A stretch of DNA of 64,000 nt from Semisulcospira habei (GCA_036245525.1 BTPG01000003.1:209730434-209794433); one strand, 5' to 3'. Counted from the stretch's first letter, positions 29,977 through 46,700 are shown. The notes: a model not told the origin generated them from the sequence alone. Numbers and translations are program-made.

Positions 29977-30155
29977 AAATGATACAGAACCAGACGTATG
30001 ATCCATGGAAGCACGATGATGACGAGCAGCAAGACACGCGCCAGCATGCGCGCGCACCGGTACCACGTGAAATATCTCAGGATGTTGGTCTCGCAGCAGG
30101 CCGTGAGAGGAGACAGGTTACGCAAGCGGCACAGGAATAAATTGTTGTAGATTAC
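29977..30155 (-). CDS. Host membrane-protein gene, exon 3
   Basis: The acceptor CCATTCCTTGTCCAG precedes 30155, continuing exon 2 in phase 0. The exon reads VIYNNLFLCRLRNLSPLTAC and CETNILRYFTWYRCARML, then a membrane helix (ARVLLLVIIVLPWIIRLVLY). It ends CAT TT|GTAAGT in phase 2, a strong donor. The cysteine/arginine-rich region before the helix is probably cytoplasmic. Confidence 0.7.
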
Positions 30156-33100
30156 CTGGACAAGGAATGGAACAAATAGACGATTACCCCCCCCCCCCCC
30201 CTGCGGCCTGCAGCAGCCGGTACTGTAAACAACATACAATCTATAAAAAGTCAACAATTAATACATGTATTATCTATAAGTTACAAAAGTGGTGAGGTAT
30301 TTGGAACAGCCAAGCTGTTTTTTTTTCTCAAATACTATTTTCAACTTCAAACCCAAACTTGGTATTGAGATACCTGATGGTAAGGCATATATATACATGT
30401 GAATTTGAATGACTCCTTAGAAAGATCAAGGGTCACAAGAGGTTGGCAAGTGTGTGAAAATCCCAGTTTTTGAAAGAATTGTTCCTTTCATCAAAGTTTT
30501 TGCTAACTTTTCAGTCGAATTTGGCATGAAGGTAGCTGATGATATTAATTAAGTTGACCCTAACAGAAGTCAAGGGTCATGGACGGTTGACAGATTTGTG
30601 AAAAATGTATACATTTTGCTGGTGCAAAAGCCAAACCTTATGTTGAACACTTGAACACTTGCTCAATTCCATTGACCTGTTGCAACGGTAAAGGTCACAC
30701 TTATTATATGGATTGGTCTTTGCATATCTTGTTTACGTATGTGCTGCACAACGGAAGTGCACTTGAAAAAGGAATCAAAGTAGCCATCGGATTTAAGTCA
30801 GGGAAATGGTCATCTATAAAAACAAAACAGACTTGCCAGAAAGCACTATACTTTGACTGTAACGGGACATCTATTTTATAAATACTCAATGTAACTTCCT
30901 TTTCCTTTAAACTTTTTAAATTTAGAAGCCAATAAAAAACATTTCTGCCAGTTCTCATGTTCCTGACATATCATTAAACAAAGGTTTTGCTTGGCTTTTG
31001 CATTTGACTAGTGTTTCATTCTACGCTATACAGACTACACTGTAAGAGTATAAGTCAACAGCTGTTTTTTTATCAGTACATTTGAAATATAAATTTTGTC
31101 CGCAATTTTTCAACGTGTCACTTGTGTTTTGTGGATACAGATGGTTCACAACATTCTAATAAAGTTCATTATTAATTTCAAATGTGTATGTATATTTATA
31201 GTGCACCAATGACTCGCTGGTAACTCTGGGGATTAAAAATGAAACTGTATTGTCAGCTGTAGCACATTGCATCAGTAACCCTGTCAATTTTTGCATATTT
31301 TCTGATATGACTCTGGGTTGGATGGTGATTCTGAATGAGATTAGGATTGTTTTTACTTCCAAAAGAAATTCTGCTTTGTTGCTGATTAGCGGAAAACCGT
31401 GATAATGATGAGACGCGTGACCATGATAATCACAAGATGAACGAAAACAACACTTGAATGACTTTTACATAAATTGACTTGCCACAGGACCTAAACACCA
31501 TACCCATTGCTCCCAATCTCACTTGTGACCCACACAACAAAACCAATGGTGTAGGCCAGTGCCGTTGATAATCATTGGCGTAAATCATTTTCTTTTGTAA
31601 ATTATAAACCTTTCATGTTCACATCTCAAAAGCACTATTTTTTTTTGTACAGAATAGGATGTGTCTGTCTTTATAAAAGTTTTGCACATGATGTATATGC
31701 GTAAATAATTGTCATGTTTATACACATGTAGATGTATCGGTATTTCAGCGTAATGAATGAATTTACTGCTTGTGTGCTGTAACTTCTGAGCAAGTGAGAA
31801 TACAGAGCTATTTTATAGTGTTTGAGGAATTATTTTGTTTCCTAATTCTTAGTTATGTGTTGGAGATCAGAAGCTGACATGGAACAAATTTAATAAACTT
31901 GAAGCTCAGAATGTCAGTGTGCCTTAGCGCATGGAATGACAAGGTCTGATTTGACATCGGAAAGTACAACAAATTTACACAAATATTTATTTTTAATAAT
32001 CTGTATATTTGACAATATATTGAACTTTAAAATGTGCACTTAATCAATTGCAGATTGAATTATTACAAAAAATGCTGGACTGGTTGCACAACGCAGAGAC
32101 AGTTATATGTGTCTCTGTCACTTTACTGTTGCCTTTTCACAGCCTTTTAACAGCTCCACAGTTTATAACACCAAGTAGTGCATGTAATTGTCGGCTTTTA
32201 TAAGTGTATGTAATCACTTTTTCTTTTTTGAATAAAAAAACTACATGATTTTCGAGTGCTAATGGATGTTACAATGAGAGGATATACACAAAATACGTGC
32301 ATTTAAAATAAAAACAATTACTGAAATATCTGGACTCTTACTGTATGCTGAGATATGTGTGCATGATATGTGTGGTGTGGCGAGAGATGTGAAATGATTG
32401 AAAGTGTTTAACAGTCTAGTCAAATGAAGATGCCAACAGTAGTGTCTATGACATGCATGGAATACCATACTAAAAAGTAGTTCCTCGCGGATGGCTGATG
32501 GCGCAGTGGGTATTTCTCAATGGCTGTGTGGCATTTTGGCTGCTTTGTTCAGTCGCTATGTTTTGTGTAAAAACTACATTTTCCCACACGAAACATAGAT
32601 GCATCGTGTTCGTGATTAATTATAGTTTTTAAAATTGTTTTTTTCTTCTCATTTGTTTTTCTGCTGCATGTGGTCTGTTCTGCCAGGTACGATAATTGCA
32701 GATGACAACAAAAATAACGGTGAAGAATTGTTTAAGTCTTAAAATGGCTTATACATTTGGACACTGTTGATCATTAGAAACAAAATGATATATGAACCTT
32801 CAAAATTGAACCACTCGTTGCGGATATATTCCACCTTATGTTAGGTTACCTCTGCTTGTCTTCGGCTAACCATTTCAGATTTCACGGGGTGAAGAATATG
32901 CTTCTCAAAGAATAAATACCACCTGAACATCCACATGTCACCTACCTACAGGCAGCCAAATATCGCCACGTATACATTTTACTTTGAGTTGTGCTCTCAA
33001 ATCTGAGTCCACAAGAGAAACTAAATGAATGCAAGGTACCCCTACTCACAGTGTCGAAAAGGGTGTCCGTTTTATCAGTAAGCAACAGCCAAAAAGACAT

Positions 33101-33680
33101 CACACATAAGGATGTTGCCCACAGATTTGGAAAATGTAAGAGTCCCTGTTACTTTGACAACTAAAACAACTTTGGATACTCGTCTGGGTCATTACAAAGG
33201 TTTCGTTTTAAACTGTAGTTTATTTTGTTCACATCGGCCAAAAACAGTGACCCTGAAAAAGCCTATGGGAAAGAAACGTAGGGCGAGAGACTGCTACTTA
33301 TTGGCAAGAAAATGATTCGGAATAAAATTTAGATTCTGTCTATGTTAACGTCAATACGCCAGGGCTTGAGTCCACAAAAGAAACTAAATGCAAAGTACAC
33401 AGTGTTGTGTTTTGTTCTGATTTGCAAAGGGTCGTACTGTCATCCAGTTTAAAATGCGACGAGTTGAGCGCTTATAGGATCCTATATTTGCTATGAGCAT
33501 AAGCAGGAATCATCGATAGAGTGTTTACGCGCCCGGATTTTGACAGTTACAACGATACTGACTTTTAATGAATAAAATTCATTATCCTATTTGATGATTG
33601 GTCAGTGCGTGGTCACATGACTGACCCAGAAAATACCTTCCGGATCATTATCGGTCTGTCTTGTAGACTGAAGGTGACTG
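30156..33680. other. Intron 2 sequence, no gene recognised
   Basis: AT-rich sequence with no long ORF and few obvious repeats. Around 30425-30600 a diverged pair of blocks contains AAGGGTCA and TGAAAA...TTTT strings and may be an old repeat. A poly-C run at 30187-30201 lies just upstream of exon 3. Confidence 0.5.
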
Positions 33681-33681
33681 C

Positions 33682-33898
33682 CAAGCGTGTGCAATGCAAA
33701 GAAGTACCCAACGGAGAAAGAAACACGCTTAGAAAAGACGGTTACAACACAATTTAGCGAATGAAGATAAGTAGCGACTGATCTCTCTGTTTTTTGTCTA
33801 TTCTGACAAAGGGTATAAAGTACCCGAAATATTAATAAATTGTGTTGTAACCGTCTTTTCTAAGCGTGTTACTTTCTCCGTTGGGTACTTCTTTTCTT
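33682..33898. mobile_element. Foldback MITE, complete copy
   Basis: The left arm 33682-33757 (AAGCGTGTGCAATGCAAAGA ... GACGGTTACAACACAATTTA) and right arm about 33835-33896 are inverted repeats of about 60 bp, with a 75 bp loop. A one-arm relative is at 1018-1165. No coding sequence. Confidence 0.85.
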
Positions 33899-33902
33899 TT
33901 AA

Positions 33903-34702
33903 TCTAGGGCCCGCATAGTCTGGAGTTCACTTCAGACTTTTCTGAAATGTTGCAAAGAAGGTGATATGACGTAAAGTTTATATGCATATAGGCTGAAGGG
34001 AACTTTACCGTCCAACACCAAATGTATGCTTCAAACATACAGAACCTAGCAAATCTGACACTGCTGAAGATGTTTCATTGTGCAAACTCCCTCTCGCACG
34101 CCTCCGATGTTGAAGAAAACAAGCGGATAAGCTACTTTAGGTGCGACCACAGACATTAATAAATATGTCTATTTATGAACCTGGGTGTGATACTTCCGAT
34201 GTGTGTTTGTCCAAATGGTGACCCTGTCGTGTTGAACGTTTTGGACTGTCGACTGACAGCGCGCAGATTTTGTTTGACTGTGTAGACATCAGTGCTTCCT
34301 ATAATCGTGCGTGTTGTTGAGTGAAGTCTACTTGTAATTAGAACACGGATAGTGGCGGAAAATGCCAGCAGGTCTGTTTATTTAGTCCTTTTCTAAGGTC
34401 ACTATCACTAGCGGACATCAGTGTCGTCAATCTCAATAATGTGGCGATTCAATTCGTGTATTTGCTGCTGTCTATTCTCCGTTTATGTGTGTGTATGGGA
34501 AAGAAATTTCGAACGTGCGTACACACTAAAAAGTATTTCATTACTAGTGAGCATAAGGAGCTTGCTAATGTGACAGTATGCGCACATTTAGTGTTTTTGT
34601 ATTGCGGACAGGCAAGCATCAAGATTGAGTCTTTCTGGTCTGCAAGGGATTATGGGAAGAAAAGTATATCGAGCAAGCTCATGAATATTAATTTGCTTGT
34701 TA
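33903..34702. repeat. Dispersed repeat of about 800 bp, copy 1
   Basis: TCTAGGGCCCGCATAGTCTG through ATGAATATTAATTTGCTTGT matches 62830-63588 in the same orientation, by eye at about 85-90% identity with indels. No coding frame is conserved between the copies. It starts a few bases after the foldback MITE. Confidence 0.8.
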
Positions 34703-35087
34703 CTTTACTGGTAGCACCACTAGCACAGCGCGGATTGTATCCCTAAAGTTTTATGAGGTGTTGCAGTGGAAGAAGACAGACTAATTTTGAAAAGGCAACA
34801 CCTAGGCAATTTTGTGGTGCTATTATTCAAAAAGTCTGGAGGCGGCTTCTAGTACATGCGTTGTGTTTGCAATTTCAGGTTACGCCGTATGCTTACCTGA
34901 AGAGCCCCCCCCCCCCCCCCAACCCCTTGGGGCGAAACCGGTCGTAGGCGGCAAAAACAAAAATCTATCCAGCAGGTCCAAGATCTGTTTGGGAATATTC
35001 ATGCACTAGCCTCCCCTCTCGGGGGGAGGACTGGATATTCTCCAGCGGATTGCGGGGCGCCTGGGGGTAGTCTCTATTGCTATATGC

Positions 35088-38096
<3,009 letters not shown>

Positions 38097-38929
38097 TATA
38101 ATATACGTGTGTGTGAGTCGAGTGTGCGTGTGTGCGTGCGCGTGTCTTTTTGTGTGTGCCCCTTAGGTTATTTATGTGGTGCATTCTACATCCCTTTCCC
38201 CCTCTCTCACTTTCCGTCGACCCGTATACCCTTCCGCCCCTCCCCTCCACCCACTTTTCACTGCCCATTTACCTCCCTCACCCCTCTCCCGGTCGCGCCC
38301 TTTTTCAATGCCATCTACACATCTACTTTCTAAATTCTGTCGACCAAACTACAACCTCCCATACCCCCCCCCCTCCTTTCCACTGACAACGTACCGAGGG
38401 GAAAAAAAAAGAATAACAGTGACTTTTTACCACATGAACGGATCAGTCACTTCTTCACGGTGGTGGGCTGCGGGTGGGTGGGCTTTCAAGCTTTATTTTA
38501 GAGGCATTTTACCTAGAGCATGAGAGGGGCGCTCGTATTTTCCACGCTCAACGTAATAAACGCTACTATTTTGTCTTTTATTTCCTTGTTGCTTTTTGTC
38601 AGCCGGGCGGGACCATTACGTTGCTCTATGGCGGACGTCCCATTGATAACAGCTTGTATTTCACGGAAATGTTTGTAATGTTCGCTGAAATTCTTGGATG
38701 TACCCAGTAAGCAAAGGTCCTCGGGCCCATGGCGGCCGAAACGGGCTCGCGCACGCCCACTGCGACCGTCTTGGGGCCGAAGATGTTTTGCTACTGGGGT
38801 AGCCTACCGACGATGATCAGACATTGTTCTGCTGCGGACCATGACGTAGCAAAAGTTGCACGTGACAGTGTCATGTACAGGATAGTCTGTTTCCGCACAT
38901 ACAGATTCGCCACACGTTTGCACAATTAC
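38097..38929. other. Non-coding stretch within intron 2
   Basis: Pyrimidine-rich sequence at about 38160-38390 gives overlapping open frames without domain features. Around 38708-38800 a degraded palindromic block (CTCGGGCCCATGGCGGCCG) may be an old relative of the GGCCCGCGCAC family. No gene recognised. Confidence 0.5.
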
Positions 38930-39181
38930 TCAACCACTTGGACCTCTGCCAATAATATTATATAAATTTGAACTTGCAGAGAATGGCTCAAGAGATCGAG
39001 ACACAGATTTCGGAAGCACAATCTGCTATAGCAGGTTGTGTTTCCGAAATCTGTGTCTCGATCTCTTGCGCCATTCTATAGCAGATTGTGTTTCCGAAAC
39101 ATGTGTCTCGATTTCTTGAGCCATTCTCTGCAAGTTCAAATTTATTATATAATATTATTGGCAGAGGTCCAAGTGGTTGAG
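38930..39181. repeat. Palindromic MITE of about 250 bp
   Basis: The ends TCAACCACTTGGACCTCTGC and its complement bound a long inverted repeat that includes AATATTATATAAATTTGAAC. The centre contains three copies of a block with CGAGACACAGATTTCGGAA or its complement, so the loop has partly duplicated. No ORF. Confidence 0.85.
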
Positions 39182-39716
39182 TACATTCACCTGTATTTTC
39201 CTTTATTAAAATCTCCCCACTGTCTGCTCTGCCTGTAGCTCTTGATATTGGATGTGTGTTGCTAAATGGTCTAGTTAGGTTTATTTAGCATATTAGACCG
39301 GCTGACGACATGCATTCAATATTCTGTTTAGTTTTTTTTTTTCACAAGCAGTGCAGGCACGTCCTGAGAAAGTTTTGTTGCTGTCGGGACGTTAAGCAAT
39401 GTACAACCATGTACAACCAACCTGTCGTCTTTTCCCGGTTTTGGTAGTTTCACTGTGTAGGTCCGGTCCTCCGGCACATGGCCTTTGGCGAAGTTTTCCT
39501 GATTATAATGCCGGCTATTACATAGACACTTTACCCATTTCTGCATATCGGATCAAAGCGCCGCGAACTGAACCCAACACGCACGCTCACTGACGTGACA
39601 CACGCATTCGCTCTGAAGACAAACACAGGACAAGACAAACACAGGACATTCACGCGAAGGGTCAGCTCAGCTACAGAGGTTTCGGAAATTCAGATCGCTT
39701 GTATTTGAAATTTATA

Positions 39717-39910
39717 AAGTGCCTGCAACCGGTACCACGCGGGAGGGGGAGGAAGAACCAGAGTACCATGAGAAAGAACCCCCGACGGTCCGCCCGAATT
39801 AATATTGACACTTACTAGAGGAGAAACGTCCGACGCCGGAACCCGGTATCGAACCTCGCACCTTTAGCATTGGTGGCAGGCCTCTTAACCACTGCGCCAC
39901 GAACCGCCCC
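39717..39910 (-). mobile_element. tRNA-derived SINE
   Basis: On the minus strand the head has an A-box-like TGGCGCAGTGG (about 39890-39900) and a B box GGTTCGATACC about 35 bases later, the spacing of a tRNA promoter. A non-tRNA body follows. The short flank TTTAT on both sides may be the target-site duplication. It does not fold as an intact tRNA gene by eye. Confidence 0.7.
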
Positions 39911-40157
39911 TTTATGACTGAAGAGCTCCGTCTTCTCCTCGTCTGTCAGATTCCTCGGGTCAGACTGCCCCCCTGACACATCACGTTGCCAGTTCTCATC
40001 ACGAAAAACTTGGCAGCGAAGTGTGTGGTGGTTTTATGTATAGTTTGAAAAAAAAGGGTAAAAGTTGTGATGTAACTGTCTTTCTAAGCGTGTTTCTTTT
40101 GTTGGGATGCCCGTGATATCATACTGAACAGGAGCAGCTGCCACTGACGCGATTCAG

Positions 40158-40235
40158 GCCCCCCCCAAAAAAAACAAAAACAAAAAACAAAAACAAACAA
40201 AAAACCCCCAACAAAACACCAAAACAACAACAACA
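40158..40235. repeat. A/C-rich low-complexity tract
   Basis: CCCCCCCCAAAAAAAACAAA-type sequence just beyond the exon 2 donor, like the tracts at 6.1 and 25.1 kb. Confidence 0.9.
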
Positions 40236-40240
40236 CTCAC

Positions 40241-40465
40241 CTTGAACAAGCCCACAGGTACGTGGTTTTCCGTCAGAAGCTTACGGGCCTTCACTGCCAG
40301 GTGCACTTGCCGAACAGTGACGTCATGCACTCGGTCACGCGGCCACTTGGCGATACGCTTGCAAAGATCGGGCAAGTCTGCCAGGCAACTGAGACGGACC
40401 ACGCGATCTTCGTTCTGCTGATTCCTGGCAGGTGGTTTGGTAGTCGGCAGCACGCGAAAAGTTAT
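40241..40465 (-). CDS. Host membrane-protein gene, exon 2
   Basis: The acceptor ATTTAAATTCACAG precedes 40465 and the donor TTCAAG|GTGAGT ends the exon at 40241. It is exactly 75 codons, phase 0 on both sides, matching exon 1's end and exon 3's start. It reads ITFRVLPTTKPPARNQQNED, VVRLSCLADLPDLCKRIAKW, VRQVHLAVKARKLLTENHVP and VGLFK. No membrane segment; a soluble, mixed-charge region between the first and second helices, probably cytoplasmic. Confidence 0.7.
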
Positions 40466-40511
40466 CTGTGAATTTAAATAGACACAATGCTCATCAGGAT
40501 ACAGCATACTT

Positions 40512-40619
40512 CCCAGTGCGCAAAGGCCATCTGGCCGACGTCGTCCGCCTTTGGCCCGAACACAGGCCATGCGCGGGCCACCGCGGCCGACGTCGACCCG
40601 ATGGCCTTTTGCGCATTGA
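40512..40619. repeat. Palindromic repeat, GCGCAAAGGCCAT family
   Basis: The left arm CCCAGTGCGCAAAGGCCATC and right arm GATGGCCTTTTGCGCATTGAG (read with one mismatch) enclose CCGACGTCG blocks and a GCGCGGGCCACC tip. Located in intron 1, 47 bp upstream of exon 2. Confidence 0.8.
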
Positions 40620-40629
40620 GCTTGTAGTT

Positions 40630-40635
40630 TTACAA

Positions 40636-40696
<61 letters not shown>

Positions 40697-40706
40697 TACT
40701 ACTACT
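40630..40706. repeat. (ACT)n microsatellite
   Basis: About 25 ACT/CTA units with one break near 40695. Confidence 0.95.
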
Positions 40707-40889
40707 ACTGCGACTGAAAATCTATCCATTTCTTTGAATACAGTGTTAAGTCTGTTCAAACGAACGAAGGCATACATTTGAAATTCTTCAAAACACCTAG
40801 AGGTCTAAAACGTCTGGGTTACTTCCCGAAGAAAACTACCCTTAGCTCAAACTCATGGTTTCTTTCACAGTTTTGTGAGAAATCGAAAA

Positions 40890-43603
40890 ACAGCGATAAA
40901 CACCTTGACCCGTTCAGCCCTGACGCACTACAGCAGCAAAGATGGCAAAGCCGACGTGATGTCAGATTTCATTCTAGACAATGACCTAGACGTTGTCGTG
41001 ATCACCGAAACGTGGCTCCGCTCAGCTGGCGATGAACCCATCATCGCCAGCGTCACTGTGAGTGGCTACCGCCTTGCCTCCTTTCCGCGTGCCTCCAGAG
41101 GGGGTGGCATTGCCATCATCTACAGGGACTGTCTTTCCGCTCACCTCTCCTTCTCTCAGTCTCTCCCTTTTGCTCATCCCTCCTTTGAATCTGTCGAGGC
41201 CGTAGCAACACTCCCTGGCCAGTCCCCCATCTTCTCATGTAATCTACCGCCCCCCTCCAAGCTCTCAAAACAAACTCACAAACTCCATGTTCCTCACCGA
41301 GTTTGACCTCCTCCTCGACCACTACAGCACAGGACCCGGAAAACACATCCTTCTTGGCGACTTTAACTTCCAATTCGACAAACCCGACCACCCTGACACA
41401 AAAACGCCTTTGCACATCACTTTCAAACCACAATCTTACACAACACATCACCAAACCCACCCACCGACTCGGCCACACCCTCGACTGGATCATCACCCGC
41501 ACCTCCGATCAACTCTTTCTCGACTCTGACTCTGTGCTTCTCTCTGACCATCTCGCTATTCTCGTCTCCCTCAACCTACCACCCCCGAAAAAACCAAGCC
41601 CCTCGTCTCTCGTCGCAAACTAAAATCTGTCAACCGAGAGAGCTTCTTCGATGAAGCTGTCGATCTTCTCTTTGACCCCGCCTCCTCTCCTGATCTTGCA
41701 TCCCATTTCGACTCCTCCCTTCGAAAACTTCTAGACACCCATGCACCTGTCATCACCTGCTCCATACCCAACCGACCCCCCCCCCCCCCCTGTCTCACTG
41801 ACGACATAGCTGAGGCCAAGTGCGAGCGTCGACAAGCGGAACGCCGCTGGCGCTCATCTGACCTCACCGTTCACAGACAGATCTTCCAAACAACTAGATC
41901 CAAAGTCTGCAGAATGATCTCCGACTCCAAGCGTAAACACCTTCAAAACAAAATCCTGGAATCCACTTCTTCCAAAACCCTCTACGCTACCTTGAACACA
42001 CTCCTAGGCACTTCTAAAGACTCTCCTCTCCCCAACACACAGCAAAGAAGAACTCCCGTCCGCTTTTTCCACCTATTTTTCCCCACAAAATTCAAACTCT
42101 GCGCAACACACTCGACACTCTGCCTTCTCCGCCCTGCCCTCCCGACACCCCCTTTTCCGGCACCCCCCTCTCGTCCTTCCGCCCCGTCTCTCAGGACGAA
42201 GTCCTCAAGACCATAAAGTCCATGCCTCTCAAAACCTGCGAACTAGACCCCCTTCCCAGCTTCTCTCTACCGGAACGGCCTTCCAAAACTTCTGCCCTCC
42301 ATTACCGACATCATCAACACATCTCTAGAGAACTGTTCCGTCCCTGATATCTTCAAGTCCGCCATCGTCCGTCCTCTCCTCAAAAAAACACAACCTCGAC
42401 CCAAACGAACTCAAAAACTATCACCCAGTTCCCAATCTCTCTTTCCTGTCCAAGCTTCTTGAGAAGGTTGTTCTCAACCAGCTCAACCTCCACCTCGCCG
42501 ACAACAACCTTCTCAGTCCCTTCCAGTCTGCCTATCGCAAACATCACAGCACTGAAATAGCCCTTCTACATATCTTAAACGACCTGCTTCTCTCCACCGA
42601 CTCGGGAAACATCTCCATTCTTACGCTGCTCGATTTCTCTGCCGCTTTCGACACTATATACACCACTCTATCCTCCTCCACCGCCTTCGCCACTCCTTTG
42701 GCATCACTGACTCTGCTCATTCCTGGTTTCTCTCCTACCTCTCCGACAGACAGCAGTCCGTCATCATTGACGGAGTCTCCTCCAACCCAGTCACGCTCTC
42801 CTGCGGAGTTCCTCAGGCGTCCGTCCTGGGCCCAGTCCTTTTCACACTCTACACCTCTCCCCTGTCAAAAAAATCATCCAGTCTCACCACATACACCACC
42901 ATCTCTACGCTGACGACTCACAACTACTAGACAAAGACAAACTCGACAACACTCAGTCACTACTGACTCGCACAGCTGACTGCTACGAAGACGTGCAAAA
43001 CTGGATGACAGCAAAAAAGCTTAAACTGAACGACGACAAAACGGAAGCCATGCTGGTAGGCACTCGCCAGAAACTTTCCCAGCTCCCTCCCTCTCTCCAC
43101 CTTCAACTCGACAGCACCCCCATCTCCGTCTCTGACTCGGCCAAAAACCTCGGCGTTATCCTCGATTCCTCTCTTTCCATGACCAGCTTCGTCCCCGCCA
43201 CGGCCCAGGCATGCTACTTCCACCTCCGCCGCATCTTTCAGATCAGAAAATACCTCACTACTGAAGCTGCCACCAAACTTGCTGTCTCTCTCATCCTATC
43301 TCGCATCGACTACTACAACTGTCTCCTTTCCGGCCTCCCTCAGTCCACCACTTTCACTCTCCAGCGCGTCCAGAACAATGCTGCCCGCCTCGTCCTCAGA
43401 AAGAAAAAATCCGACCACATCACTCCCCTGCTCAAACTCCTTCACTGGCTTCCCATCTCACAACGCATCCAATACAAGATTATGTCTATCTGCTACAAAT
43501 CCCTGAACAACTGCGCTCCTGCCTATCTCTCCAACTTACTTCACCCCTACATTCCTTCCCGCTCCCTCCGCTCCGCCTCCGACCCTCTCCGCCTCCACAT
43601 CTA
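40890..43603 (+). pseudogene. LINE (CR1/L2-like) A, 5' portion, host to a nested LINE
   Basis: Endonuclease: LDVVVITETWLRSAGDEPII, SFPRASRGGGIAIIYRDC, then in another frame HILLGDFNFQFDKPDHPD and HTLDWIITRTS. RT pieces with many frameshifts: PSITDIINTSLENCSVPDIF-like text, LTLLDFSAAFDTI, GVPQASVLGPVLFTLYTS, then a longer ORF at 42993-43604 (MTAKKLKLNDDKTEAMLVGT, SAKNLGVILDSSLSM, LSRIDYYNCLLSGLPQS, LLKLLHWLPISQRIQYKI). The element stops abruptly at about 43603, where LINE B begins, and its last 130 bp are found beyond LINE B at 46951. Inactive. Confidence 0.85.
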
Positions 43604-43726
43604 GTTTGCAGTGAAAACCCGCTATTGCTTTAATTTGTTTTCTTGCACTGTCAGTTTATCAAATTATTTTGTGTAGTTCTGTTTGACGGTTCACCTTTAC
43701 CTGTCCGGTTTGCACTGTGTGTTGCT

Positions 43727-43795
<69 letters not shown>

Positions 43796-46700
43796 CTTTT
43801 GTGTTGTGAAACAGTTTACATTTTTTTGTGTTATAGTCCTTTATGCCTGTGCTAACCTCAATGGCGAAAGCGAGCATAAGGGAATGTACCTTACGTGTAG
43901 GTCATCTTAACGTGTTTCACCTTTACAATAAGATACCTGACTTAGCTTGTTTTCTTAACGATCCCACACCGTCACCGTTTCACTTGTTTGGCGTCACTGA
44001 GACACGCTTGAGCTCGAACATCAGTGATGAAGCCATTAGTATCCCTAACTTTTCTGTAATTAGAAGAGATCCTTTCTCACCAGGCCAAACAGGCATTGCC
44101 GTCTACATCCGCCAGTCTATTCAACACTTAGTCCGTAGACGGCAAGATCTAGAAGCCGCAGATGTTGAGTGCGTGTGGATTGAAGTAAAGCGTCCTTTTT
44201 GGCTCCATCATACGTAGGCTTCTTGTACCGTAACCCGGCGGCTGACTTTAGTTGGTATGACGATTTCACCTGTAACTTAGATAAAGTCTATAAAGTAAAC
44301 TCCGACATCGTTCTAATGAGTGATTTCAATATCAATTTACTGAAACCCCACACCGCATGGGAAACAACATCTTTCTTATTTGGGCTGGTGCAGCTGGTGC
44401 AGTCACCCACTAGGATTACTGCTGCATCGTCCACTCTCATAGACCATATTTATACCAATAACCCTAAATCTGTGACTGACGTTTCTGTTCCAGACTTGAG
44501 CATTAGCGATCATTTCCCTGTAGTGTGTAACTGGGCTGCGCAAATTTCAAAGAATAAAAAGAAAGGTCATATCACCGTAACATATCGCTCTTTTAAACAT
44601 TTTAACCTAAACGCATTTTTACATGATCTTAGTAATGCGTGCTTTGACTCAGTAACCTCGTCCAACGACCCAGAGGTTGCTCTATCTGCATGGTACAGCA
44701 TTTTCCTCGGGGTACTCAACAAACACGCACCCCCCAGGGAGAGGCGTGTCAAAAGCGCGGTACTACCCCCATGGATTACAAAAGAACTGATGCAGGCCAT
44801 GGAGCTTAGGAACACCCTCAGGAGAGAAAAGAAGTTTGACGAGTTTAAAAAGCAGCGTAATCGCGTCAAGTATATGTTACGCGAAGCGAGAAAAGCTTTT
44901 GTAAGAAATACTATTAAGAACAACAAAGACGGGTCAGCTATTTGGCGCGTCCTGAATTCCCTTACTCGAGGCTCTAGTGCATCCACGATAATCCCTAGTG
45001 ATCTATCCGCTGACATGTTTAATAATCACTTCCTATCTGTTGCTGAAGTTTTCTCAACACAAGGAAGTGTCAATGATAAGGGTTTCGATATTTTAATTAA
45101 CTACTGCAATCAGAAGACTGTGACTCCTTTTAGCATTCCATCGATTGCAATACACGAAGTAGGTAAATTCATAAGTAGTCTCGCGAACAAGAAGTCATCA
45201 GGCCCTGATGACATAAATCCTAAAGTTCTGAAACTATCTCTACCTTACATTGTTGAATCGCTGACATACATTTATAACCTATGTCTCCATCAGTGTGTAT
45301 TTCCTACACAGCTTAAACTTTCAAAAGTAATTCCACTACCGAAATCCAAGGACAGGGGAAATCTGAATAATTATAGACCGATTTCGTTACTGTCCGTGTT
45401 AAGCAAACCTCTGGAGCGACACGTACACAAACATTTGTCTCAGTATTTAGAGACAAATAATATGCTTCATCCCTTCCAGTCTGTGTTTCGTCCGAAGTAT
45501 TCCTGTCATACAGCGCTAAGCAGACTTGCAGATAAGTGGTTATCTAACGTAAACAATTCGCAACTGACGGGTGTTATTTACCTAGACTTTAAGAAGGCGT
45601 TTGACCTGGTTAACCACGACACTCTGATAAGCAAACTTAGTCATTATTTAAACAACGTCTCAGCAGTTTCCTTCTTTAGTTCATATCTAAAGGGAAGAAA
45701 GCAAAAGGTTGTAGTTAATGGATCACACTCTGAAGTGAAGGAGGTTAATTTTGGAGTACCTCAAGGGTCAGTGTTAGGGCCTCTTCTATTTTGTTTATAC
45801 ATCAACGAGCTGCCTTCTGTCGTCCGAATCTGTCGAATGTGACTTGTTTGCTGACGATACTTCACTCCACACGGCAAATAAAAACCTTAATGTGGTTGCA
45901 GAAAACCTACAACAGAGCCTTGATGAGGTGTCCGCCTGGTGTGAACGTAACTCAGTGAGTATCCATTCAGCAAAAACTAAGTCAATGGTAATTGCGACAC
46001 ATCAAAAACACCAACTACGCCCCCTTTCACTTGATTTGTCCTTCGAAGGCAATTCTATTGAACAAGTGTCTGAACACCGCCTCATTGGAATTATCATAGA
46101 TGATCAGCTCAAATGGCAGGCACACACACATAAAGTGTGTAAAACTGTTTCAAGAAACATTTTTATGCTGTCCAAAATGAAGCACTTCACTGACTTTGAA
46201 ACCAGAAAATTATTTTATTATGCACATATTCAGTCCCACATTAATTATGCTTCGACGGTGTGGGATGGCTGCAGAGATGTACATTTAAAAAGACTGAACT
46301 CCTTACACAGAAGAGCAGCGAAATTAATTTTACCTGATCCTACTTTGACAACGGATGATAAGATTCACAAAGCGGGACTTCTTTCTCTCAAGAATCAGTT
46401 TGCATTCAACAAAGGTGTTCTTCTTTTCAAGATTCGGAATGACAACACTCCGGAATATCTAACCCAGCTGCTAGTCCGGTCACAGTCCCGCTATGGCGAT
46501 ACAAAAAGCCTGTATGTAGTACCCAAAACCAGAATAGACTTATTTAAAACCAGTCTAGCATTCTCGGGGGCGACTTTGCGGAATTCACTTCCATCCCACA
46601 CGAAGACCACTCCAACGGTATCATGTTTCAAGAAAAGTCTTTTAAAACATTTATCTTCTCAGCCATAACTATCTGCAAGCTTTGTTTTCTATACGTAGAT

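Noticed and set aside
39328..39546. Minus-strand frame as an exon between exons 2 and 3
   Set aside because: An acceptor-like CTACACAG exists, but no donor keeps the frame, and the end runs into a poly-T/A stretch typical of a repeat tail.
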